NCBI GenBank assembly: GCA_016296285.1
Contig: JAEDJP010000081.1
Location: 1-5,859 of the forward strand
Reading direction: 5' to 3'
Length of the DNA: 5,859 bases
Origin: Bacilli bacterium
Lineage (GTDB): Bacteria > Bacillota_I > Bacilli_A > RFN20 > CAG-826
Shown piece after piece: positions 1 through 5,255 of the stretch. Every line of letters starts with the position of its first letter. The stretch's first letter is position 1. The translations under genes and the position numbers were made by a program. The notes below the pieces were generated by a model that saw only the letters and a list, made by a program, of their open reading frames with translations, had not been told where the DNA came from and searched no databases.

Positions 1-1103
1 ACCTCAAGGAAAAGGGTCCGAAGCCTAGCGGCGTCTTTATCCGAATCGGGACCTCCTCTCGCATGGCAAGCGAAAGCGAGATCCTCTTGATGCTCCTCGA
101 TTCCCGGAAATACAGCTACGAGGAAGACGTGTCCGCAGAACAGGATCTGACGTTTCGTTTCTTCAACGACCTTTGCGACGAGAATCACATCCCCCACGAA
201 GAGAGGAGCCTCCGTTCCTTGAGGATGATCAACAAGGACGGGCGGTATACGAATCTCGCTTTCCTCCTTTCTGACCAATCGGACCTCGTCGTCAAGCTCG
301 CGAAATACGATCGCCATTTGAATTTCATCACGAAAAAGGAATTCAAGGGATCGCTTTTGAAATGTCTCGAGAACGTCCTCGACATCGCGGCGACGTTCAA
401 CGACGTCTCCGCGATCATCTCGCCGGACTCCTGGCAGCGAAAGGAAACCGTTTCCTATCCCGGGTCCTCTTTGCGCGAGGCGATTCTCAACGCCTTTTGC
501 CATAGCAACTACTTCATTCGTTCGAACATCAAGATCGAGTTTTTCGACGACAAGGTGAGAATCACGAATCCGGGGGGCATCTACCAGGCAACCTTGGAAC
601 AGATCATGGAAGGCGTGCAAACCTATCGCAATCCCGCCCTGGTCAACATCCTCAACAAACTTCATTACATCGAGAATTTCGGGACGGGGATCCCGCGCAT
701 CCTTCAGGCCTACGAAGGGTTCCCGCGTCAACCGGAATGGAACCCGACCGGCAACTTTTTCATGGTGACCTTGCCAAACCAAAATTATTCGGGAAACGGG
801 GATGACTCCGAAAATGACTCTAGAAATGACTCTAGAAATAAATCCATGGCTCTCGAAGGACGGAATTTGAGCCCCCGGGATCTCGCGATCCTCCGTTCCA
901 TCCAAACCCATCCGGGAATCGGGGCCAAGCAGATCCTCGAATCCATCGCGGACCACTATCCCGATACGACTCCGTTCGATTTGAAGAATTCCTTCAAACG
1001 GAAAATCCGCGATTTCGTCGAATTTCGGGGCGCGAAGAAAAACGGGGGATATTTCATCAAGGATAGGCCCGGGGCAACGAATCCGCTTCCCTCGCATTCT
1101 TAA
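1..1103 (+). CDS. AlbA_2/RecG-like putative ATP-binding transcriptional regulator, 5' truncated
   Basis: The reading frame is open from the window edge (codons from position 3), so the ATG at 63 is internal and the N-terminal AlbA_2 (Schlafen-type DNA-binding) domain is mostly missing. Its tail remains as GVFIRIGTSSR, the usual end of that domain. Numbering from the Met at 63, residues about 60-110 carry the family pattern YTNLAFLLSDQ and KKEFKGSLL. A GHKL-like ATPase segment follows: SLREAILNAFCHSNYF (136-151), NPGGI (169-173), RNPALVNIL and IENFGTGIPRI (189-213). A D/N/S/R-rich repeat linker (about 246-261) leads to a C-terminal helical region ending in GGYFIKD, probably a winged helix (about 268-335). 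Family members are annotated as DNA-binding regulators or RecG-like proteins; their targets are mostly unknown. The N box reads HSNY where HRDY is usual, so ATP binding may be altered. The protein ends at TAA 1101-1103. Family assignment is firm; function is inferred. Confidence 0.9.
   Translation, partial: LKEKGPKPSGVFIRIGTSSRMASESEILLMLLDSRKYSYEEDVSAEQDLTFRFFNDLCDENHIPHEERSLRSLRMINKDGRYTNLAFLLSDQSDLVVKLAKYDRHLNFITKKEFKGSLLKCLENVLDIAATFNDVSAIISPDSWQRKETVSYPGSSLREAILNAFCHSNYFIRSNIKIEFFDDKVRITNPGGIYQATLEQIMEGVQTYRNPALVNILNKLHYIENFGTGIPRILQAYEGFPRQPEWNPTGNFFMVTLPNQNYSGNGDDSENDSRNDSRNKSMALEGRNLSPRDLAILRSIQTHPGIGAKQILESIADHYPDTTPFDLKNSFKRKIRDFVEFRGAKKNGGYFIKDRPGATNPLPSHS
800..840 (+). repeat. 12-bp in-frame tandem repeat in regulator linker
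   Basis: Two perfect copies of AAATGACTCTAG lie at 812-823 and 824-835. A degenerate copy precedes them (800-811) and a partial copy follows (from 836). The repeat encodes the tetrapeptide series DDSE-NDSR-NDSR-NKS between the ATPase-like segment and the C-terminal DNA-binding segment. The unit is a multiple of three, so copy-number change would alter linker length without breaking the frame. Confidence 0.8.
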
Positions 1104-1158
1104 GCCTTCCAGGTTCCTCCTTGCAAGAACTTCGCAGGCATGCTTTAGTTAAGGCATC

Positions 1159-1389
1159 ATGTGGCCCTTCAAGAAGAAAGCGAAAAATGACACCCCGCCT
1201 TTCACGGGGAAATACGCGGTCGGGGATGACGTCGGCATCATCACCCGCGACCTTTTCTCGATCCCGGGAAGGGTCATCAAAGCCTATTATGACGAAAAGG
1301 GCATCGCCCGTTACGACGTCTCCGTCGGCGGGGAATGCCCTTACGTGAAAGAGAAGCTGACCGAAGAGGACCTCAAGCCTCTTTGCTAG
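1159..1389 (+). CDS. small conserved-looking protein, possible SH3/KOW-like fold
   Basis: This 76-residue protein starts at ATG 1159. An in-frame TAA at 1150-1152 excludes any earlier start, and a weak TTAAGG-like ribosome site sits just upstream (AAGG at 1151-1154, spacing only 4 nt). It begins MWPFKKKAK, a basic and possibly membrane- or nucleic-acid-touching tail. The body, VGDDVGI, PGRVIKAYYDEKG, ARYDVSVGGE and LTEEDLKP, alternates short beta-like stretches with turns, as in small SH3/KOW/Tudor-like barrels where a G-x-V motif is followed by GRV. There are no membrane segments, and Cys occurs at about residue 60 and at the C-terminus. It follows the regulator by 55 bp with no clear terminator between, so cotranscription is possible. 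Its last 17 bp overlap the 3' end of the convergent transporter. I do not recognise the family; that it is a real gene is judged from protein-like composition. Function unknown. Confidence 0.65.
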   Translation: MWPFKKKAKNDTPPFTGKYAVGDDVGIITRDLFSIPGRVIKAYYDEKGIARYDVSVGGECPYVKEKLTEEDLKPLC

Positions 1390-3031
1390 GGATTTCCTTT
1401 TTGCGCTTTTCGAGCTCGGCGACGATTTTCGCGTGGCTTTCTTCGTCGAGATGGTAGAAATGGGCAATGGAGATATAGGCCCCGACCATCGAGGCGACGA
1501 GCAGGATGACGACGACGATGCCGAAGACGCGCATGTTGGCAGCGGTGACGCTGCTCTCGGCCGCGGCGATCGCGTTCACGTAGTTTTCGTATTCGGGACT
1601 GCCTTCCTTGCCGCCCCCGGTCGCGGTCGCGATGTTGTATTCGCTTTCGGCGCTCGAGATCTGGCTATAGGCCCCGTTCACGCCGGCGATGAGGAAGATC
1701 AGGAACTGGAAGCCGCGGAGAAGGGCGCTGCCGAGCTTGACCGTGAGGGGGCGCCAGCTCGAGATGAGGGATTCCTTGGGATCGCCCTCGACGTAGGCGT
1801 TGTAATCGATCGAGTCCTGGAAGCAGACGAGGATCGCCATGTACATCCACCCCATCCCGAAGAAAAACACGAGGGGGAACACGTAATTGAGCGACATGAG
1901 CCCGGAGAAGGCCCAGCCGAAGTCCATGGACGTCATCGGGGGCAAGGGCGAGGCGCTGGAGGCCAAGGGGGTTTCCCCGAAGAGGGGGACGCTGAAAAGG
2001 AGGAACCCGGCGAAGCCGATGAGCTGGATGAGCAAGGAGATGCGGAGGATCGTCTTGCGCTTCAGCTTCTTCGCGAGGGCGGGATAGCTGCTTTGGGCGG
2101 CGATCATCCCGGCGACGTACATGACGGAGATGATGGTCGCGACGAGGCCCCCGCGCCCGGAGCCATAGCCCGTGTTCATGTAGAAGAAATTGAGGCCGAT
2201 GCCGCCGGTGAGGATGCCGGAGCCGAGGTAATAAAGGAACATCGCGATGATGGAGGCGCGGGCTTCCTTGTTCTTCCAGAACACCTTGAAGAGGTCGAGG
2301 AGGCCGGTTTTGGCGTTCTCGCTTGGCACCTCGTCGCGGGCGCGTTCCTTGCAGAAAAGGAACACCGCGACTTGGGAGGCGAGGAAGAGAAGGGAACACG
2401 CGATCGCGAGGAAGGCGTACATCATCGCGGTGGAGACGCCGGCGATGAGCTGGGGAAGGAGCATGGCCGCGGCGGTCATCGCGAAGCCGCCGATGGAGGC
2501 GCAGAGGGTGACGTGGCTCGTGAGGGAGGCGCGCTCGCGCTCATCGCTTGAGAGGCTCGGGAGCATCGACCAGTAGCCGATGTCGTTCATCGTGAAGAAC
2601 AGGTCCCAAAGGAAATAGAACGCGATCATGCAGCCGACGAAGGCCCAGCCGTTGGGGGTCCCGTCCGCGAAGGTGGGGCGGATGAGGAACATGCAGAGCA
2701 CCGCGATGGTGTTGCCGATGGCCCCGAGAAGGATCCATGGCTTGAATTTGCCGGATTTGAAGTGGCACTTCTCGACGATGAAGCCCATGATGGGGTCGTT
2801 GATGCCATCCCAGACAAGGGCGATCATCATGGCGATCGTGATGACGCCATACTGGGCCTTGAACACCCCGGGGTCGCTCGAGAGGACGCCGCTTGTCATC
2901 GCGTATTGCAGCAAGAAGCTGCCGACGAGGGCGAAGCAGGCATCCCGGAAGATCGTCGAGAACGGATAAAGGAACTTGGTGAGCCGCGGGACTTTGTTCC
3001 CGTGGAAGGTGGCAGGGGAGCGCATAGGCAT
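1373..3031 (-). CDS. GPH-family (MelB-like, MFS_2) sugar:cation symporter
   Basis: A 552-residue polytopic membrane protein of the glycoside-pentoside-hexuronide:cation symporter family. Family hallmarks are visible: WDGINDPIMG (74-83) and GKFKPW (94-99), which match the MelB loop between helices 2 and 3. MNDIGYWSMLPSL (148-160) with DERER (163-167) matches the segment that follows helix 4. QDSIDYNAY (405-413) is the counterpart of the C-terminal D-x-x-D-Y motif. Hydrophobic stretches fit about 12 helices. Relatives import glycosides, oligosaccharides or uronides with Na+ or H+; the substrate cannot be read here. It is longer than usual (typically about 450-500 residues) because of two extra loops, about 350-370 (Ser/Pro-rich) and about 451-497 (Ala/Glu/Ser-rich), plus a Lys/Glu-rich tail. 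The start at 3031 is fixed by a GGAGG site 8 nt upstream; the Met two codons on is less well spaced. It lies 81 bp downstream of the DUF2804 gene, same strand, and ends in TGA. Confidence 0.92.
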   Translation of the reverse strand: MPMRSPATFHGNKVPRLTKFLYPFSTIFRDACFALVGSFLLQYAMTSGVLSSDPGVFKAQYGVITIAMMIALVWDGINDPIMGFIVEKCHFKSGKFKPWILLGAIGNTIAVLCMFLIRPTFADGTPNGWAFVGCMIAFYFLWDLFFTMNDIGYWSMLPSLSSDERERASLTSHVTLCASIGGFAMTAAAMLLPQLIAGVSTAMMYAFLAIACSLLFLASQVAVFLFCKERARDEVPSENAKTGLLDLFKVFWKNKEARASIIAMFLYYLGSGILTGGIGLNFFYMNTGYGSGRGGLVATIISVMYVAGMIAAQSSYPALAKKLKRKTILRISLLIQLIGFAGFLLFSVPLFGETPLASSASPLPPMTSMDFGWAFSGLMSLNYVFPLVFFFGMGWMYMAILVCFQDSIDYNAYVEGDPKESLISSWRPLTVKLGSALLRGFQFLIFLIAGVNGAYSQISSAESEYNIATATGGGKEGSPEYENYVNAIAAAESSVTAANMRVFGIVVVILLVASMVGAYISIAHFYHLDEESHAKIVAELEKRKKEIPSKEA

Positions 3032-3039
3032 GAAAGAAT

Positions 3040-3044
3040 CCTCC
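3040..3044 (-). promoter_or_regulatory. ribosome binding site of the GPH transporter
   Basis: GGAGG on the minus strand with an 8-nt spacer to the ATG at 3031. It favours this start over the second ATG (3025), which would have a 14-nt spacer. Confidence 0.8.
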
Positions 3045-3075
3045 GAAACGCGTTTTATATGGTTTGGTTTCCTAA

Positions 3076-3105
3076 AAAGTACGACCGATAGGTGGTTCTT
3101 GTCAA
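3076..3105 (-). promoter_or_regulatory. candidate promoter for the GPH transporter
   Basis: A perfect TTGACA lies at 3105-3100 (minus strand). An 18-nt spacer leads to a weak -10 candidate, TACTTT (3081-3076; matches TATAAT at 3 of 6). It sits in the 81-bp gap ahead of the transporter and just after the DUF2804 stop. The strong -35 is what draws attention; the poor -10 leaves the call uncertain, and the -35 could be fortuitous since it is embedded in a palindrome. Confidence 0.35.
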
Positions 3106-3108
3106 GAA
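3096..3108. promoter_or_regulatory. 13-bp perfect palindrome, possible operator
   Basis: TTCTTG-T-CAAGAA reads as two perfect 6-bp half sites around one base. It overlaps the TTGACA hexamer ahead of the transporter, a position where a bound repressor would block polymerase. It is further enclosed by GGTGGT (3091-3096) and ACCACC (3115-3120), which can pair as an outer stem including the DUF2804 stop codon. No U-tract follows directly, so a terminator is less likely. Operator function is inferred from position only. Confidence 0.35.
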
Positions 3109-3112
3109 TCTC

Positions 3113-4144
3113 TTACCACCGGTTGTAGACTTTCTCGGCGAAGCCCGGCAAATCCTTGAAGGCGATTTCCTTGCCCTCGAGGACGATTTTGCCCGAATAG
3201 AGGCCGAACACCTGGTTCTGGTTCGAGCGGATGAGCAAGGCGTTGGTGTCGCTATGGCGGCGGTAGACGGGCACGAAATCCATGTCGATGTCCCCGCTCG
3301 AGGAACGGAATTTCCAAGGGGCCATGTAATCATCGCCCCCGTTTGCGGCGATCGGGATGTCCATCCTTACGTCGTCGAGCTTATGGGCCTTGCCTTCGAA
3401 GAACACCATGTTCTCGCTCGCTTTTGAGGTATCCCCGAAGCCGTATCCGAGATTGAAGCCGAAGGGCTTGCCGTCAAGCTCGGCGCTCAAACTTGCCCAG
3501 TACCACGTGTTCTTGTAGGTCCATACGCCCCTGCCCCAATCAAGGACGGCATAGGTGTCTTCCCCGAGGTCGAAGGTCTTCTCCCCAAGGCGGGCATAGC
3601 CAACCGCCTTCAGGCAGTTGATCTTCTGGTTGTAATAGAAATGCCCTTTCTTGTGGAACGGGGTCGCGATGACCATCGTGTCGTCCATCGTGGGGGTGAG
3701 GACGATGTCGCAATGGAAGGTATCGCCTTTCCTGATGAAATCCTTCATCTCCGCCTGCAGGCGGCGTTTCTTGCCTTCGAGAACGAAGGAAAGGCGATAC
3801 CCCTTGCCTTCGATGCGGACGTCGCCCTCCTTGCTCGAGGAAGGGAGGTTGGTTTTGCCGAAGGTGAACCACTTCATCGGGGATTTGGTGATGCAGGAGG
3901 GGATGCCTTCATAAGTCAAGACCGAGATCGAGGCCATCGCCATGTAGGAATTGTCGGCGATCGTGAGGGCGATGCCGAAGCGCTTGTTGCCGATGTAATA
4001 ATAGTCCCATTCCTTGATGCGGGACTTGAGGCCCTTGATCGCGGAACGGTCATAGTCCTTGACCAAATCCGTCGCGTATCCCGCCTCGAGAAGGTTGCCG
4101 TCTAGGCCAAGCAAAGGGCCCTTGGACAAGCGATGCTGTTCCAT
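3113..4144 (-). CDS. DUF2804 family protein
   Basis: A full-length 343-residue protein matching the DUF2804 family from end to end. Near the N-terminus are the G-x-LL and IKGLKSRIKEWDYYYIG blocks (37-52) and a TIADNSYMAMAS segment (61-72). The central signature LDWGRGVW (201-208) is followed by a W-x-W segment, FNLGYGFGD (230-238) and ENMVFFEGKAHKL (244-256). The C-terminus has QVFGLYSG (311-318) and GFAEKVYNRW (334-343). No signal peptide or membrane helix is seen, so it should be cytoplasmic. The family is predicted to be beta-rich and its biochemical role is not established to my knowledge. ATG 4144 is supported by AAGGAG 9 nt upstream; the N-terminus then begins exactly where the family domain does. 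A terminator lies upstream and a candidate promoter between, making this the first gene of a unit that continues into the GPH transporter. A link to handling the imported compound is speculation. Confidence 0.93.
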   Translation of the reverse strand: MEQHRLSKGPLLGLDGNLLEAGYATDLVKDYDRSAIKGLKSRIKEWDYYYIGNKRFGIALTIADNSYMAMASISVLTYEGIPSCITKSPMKWFTFGKTNLPSSSKEGDVRIEGKGYRLSFVLEGKKRRLQAEMKDFIRKGDTFHCDIVLTPTMDDTMVIATPFHKKGHFYYNQKINCLKAVGYARLGEKTFDLGEDTYAVLDWGRGVWTYKNTWYWASLSAELDGKPFGFNLGYGFGDTSKASENMVFFEGKAHKLDDVRMDIPIAANGGDDYMAPWKFRSSSGDIDMDFVPVYRRHSDTNALLIRSNQNQVFGLYSGKIVLEGKEIAFKDLPGFAEKVYNRW

Positions 4145-4153
4145 GGTGATGTT

Positions 4154-4159
4154 CTCCTT
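4154..4159 (-). promoter_or_regulatory. ribosome binding site of the DUF2804 gene
   Basis: AAGGAG on the minus strand, 9 nt from the ATG at 4144; it supports that start. Confidence 0.8.
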
Positions 4160-4173
4160 GGTGAATTGGCCTT

Positions 4174-4202
4174 ATTTTACTACGCCTTGCCCCTTTTGTC
4201 GC
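4174..4202 (-). promoter_or_regulatory. candidate sigma-A-type promoter for the DUF2804-transporter unit
   Basis: On the minus strand, GCGACA (4202-4197; 4 of 6 matches to TTGACA) is followed after 17 nt by TAAAAT (4179-4174; 5 of 6 matches to TATAAT). It lies between the upstream terminator and the DUF2804 ribosome site, leaving a leader of about 25 nt. Spacing and position are right; hexamer quality is moderate. Confidence 0.5.
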
Positions 4203-4215
4203 GCGTGGAAGCATG

Positions 4216-4246
4216 CAAAAGAAAAGCCCGGATTTCGCCCGGGCTT
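4216..4246 (-). terminator. rho-independent terminator of the 4268-5158 gene
   Basis: On the minus strand AAGCCCGG (4246-4239) and CCGGGCTT (4231-4224) form a perfect 8-bp GC-rich stem with a 7-nt loop. A T-rich tail, TTCTTTTG, follows directly. It begins 21 bp after the TAA stop of the surface-protein gene. The + strand lacks a T-tract, so it acts in one direction. Confidence 0.9.
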
Positions 4247-4267
4247 AACATGAATGGAGAACGGTTA

Positions 4268-5158
4268 TTACGCGTCGGTCGCGCGGAAGGATAACGTGAG
4301 GTCGATGGTGCCCCCGTCCGCTTGGTCTTGGAGGAACGTCTCGGTTCCTTCGAGCCACAAGGTCCCGTAGAGGTAACGGGTCTCTCCCGCGTTAAGATCG
4401 AAGAGATATTGGTCGTGTTCCTTCGGGGTGTCCTTGGTCACTTCCTCGAAATCCTCGATGAAATGGTGGGGGTCGCTTGGGCCGTAATGCCCGATGTCGA
4501 GGCCTCCTACGATGGAACTCGAGGCAAGATAGGAATCGTTATGTTCCTTGATGGCCGTCCCAAGGGGATCCTTCCGTTCGAAGGTGAGCAGATGGGTGGC
4601 GCCGAGGACCTCGGCGCGGCTTGGGTGCAAGGGGTCGGAGGCGGCATATTGGTTAAGAGCCACCCGCGCCCAAGAGGCGAAGGCACGGGATCCATCGTTA
4701 TCCGCGCTTGGGACGATGTCCGTGTCCTTGCCAAGGAAGATCGATAACGGGCCGTTTCCGGGATTGGAGAGCTCCACGAGGAATTCCGAGTAGTGCTTGG
4801 GTTTCCCCGTGACGTCATCGACGCTTTCGAGGACGAAGCCTTCCGTGGACACCCAGTTCGGCTTGAGGAACCGAAGGCCGTCCTTGCTGCTGATATCACG
4901 AGCCACGGAATCGATCTTGAGGGTCTCGTTTTGGCCATAGACGTAATCCGGGTCTTCCTCGTCAATCGTGGAGGCGGTCCCGAAGGCGTGGATATGGCCG
5001 ACGAGAGTGCCTTTCTCCGATTCGAGGCGGACCCCCGAGAGGGACGAGAGGGTGTTCCTAGCCGTCGAAACCCACGCGAGGGTCGCGACCGCGGAGGCGG
5101 CAAAGCTCGCGACGAGCATGCCGACGATGCCGGCGAAAACCACTTTTTCCGTTTTCAT
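4268..5158 (-). CDS. putative secreted/surface protein with SipW-substrate-like leader
   Basis: A 296-residue exported protein. The N-terminus (MKTEK, then a hydrophobic run at about 6-30 ending VATLAWVSTARN) resembles the leaders of TasA/camelysin-type SipW-dependent proteins, which often have an aromatic-Thr/Ser-Arg stretch after the core. Cleavage may fall near Ala23-Ala25. The rest is acidic, without cysteine or further membrane helices, and predicted beta-rich. Key blocks are LVELSNPGNGPLSIFLG (127-143), ARVALNQ (164-170) and RYLYGTLWLEGTE (261-273), with a final GGTIDLTLSF strand (282-291). The first and third recur in the neighbouring truncated protein, showing paralogy. No sortase LPxTG motif or transmembrane anchor is present. 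ATG 5158 is supported by AAAGGAGG 10 nt upstream. Fibre or matrix protein is one possibility by analogy to TasA; the family is not firmly identified, and the SipW assignment is an inference because no SipW gene is in view. Confidence 0.75.
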   Translation of the reverse strand: MKTEKVVFAGIVGMLVASFAASAVATLAWVSTARNTLSSLSGVRLESEKGTLVGHIHAFGTASTIDEEDPDYVYGQNETLKIDSVARDISSKDGLRFLKPNWVSTEGFVLESVDDVTGKPKHYSEFLVELSNPGNGPLSIFLGKDTDIVPSADNDGSRAFASWARVALNQYAASDPLHPSRAEVLGATHLLTFERKDPLGTAIKEHNDSYLASSSIVGGLDIGHYGPSDPHHFIEDFEEVTKDTPKEHDQYLFDLNAGETRYLYGTLWLEGTETFLQDQADGGTIDLTLSFRATDA

Positions 5159-5168
5159 GCGAGTGTCC

Positions 5169-5176
5169 CCTCCTTT
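5169..5176 (-). promoter_or_regulatory. ribosome binding site of the 4268-5158 gene
   Basis: AAAGGAGG on the minus strand with a 10-nt spacer to the ATG at 5158. It places the start at the head of the signal sequence. Confidence 0.8.
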
Positions 5177-5202
5177 CCCGGATGACGTCCGTGTCGAATT
5201 TG

Positions 5203-5232
5203 ATGAATAAGGGGGAGGACAGGCCTCCCCCT
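5203..5232 (-). terminator. hairpin terminator between the two surface-protein genes
   Basis: On the minus strand AGGGGGAGG (5232-5224) and CCTCCCCCT (5218-5210) form a perfect 9-bp GC-rich stem with a 5-nt loop. It is followed by TATTCATC, a short and imperfect T-tract. It starts 23 bp after the stop of the truncated upstream gene. The stem is strong, but the weak tail suggests termination may be partial, letting some transcripts read into the next gene. Confidence 0.7.
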
Positions 5233-5255
5233 AAATGGTTGGATGATGAATGAGA

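Noticed and set aside
63..65. ATG at 63 as the start of the regulator
   Set aside because: The frame is open to the window edge and upstream codons encode GVFIRIGTSSR, the expected end of the AlbA_2 domain, so the gene begins before the window.
1121..1149. Possible promoter TTGCAA-17 nt-TTTAGT before the small + gene
   Set aside because: Both hexamers match the consensus at only 4 of 6, and the start codon would lie almost at the transcript start, leaving no room for the ribosome site.
1057..1467. 136-codon - strand frame across the small + gene
   Set aside because: Overlaps three better-supported genes and has a Lys/Ser/Arg-rich composition without motifs; the + frame at 1159 is more protein-like.
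1665..2399. Second - strand frame of 244 codons inside the transporter
   Set aside because: Arg/Pro/His-rich out-of-frame shadow of the transporter without any domain pattern.
1433..2551. Long + strand open frame (372 codons) opposite the transporter
   Set aside because: Its product is a low-complexity run of Glu, Asp, Gly, Ala and His, as expected from the antisense of a GC-rich membrane protein gene; the opposite strand carries clear GPH motifs.
3641..4105. 154-codon + strand frame opposite DUF2804
   Set aside because: Shadow frame: the minus strand encodes a full-length DUF2804 protein with conserved motifs throughout.
4507..5103. 198-codon - strand frame inside the surface-protein gene
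   Set aside because: Ser/Arg/Pro-rich frame-shifted shadow of the gene at 4268-5158, which has a signal sequence, a ribosome site and a paralogue.
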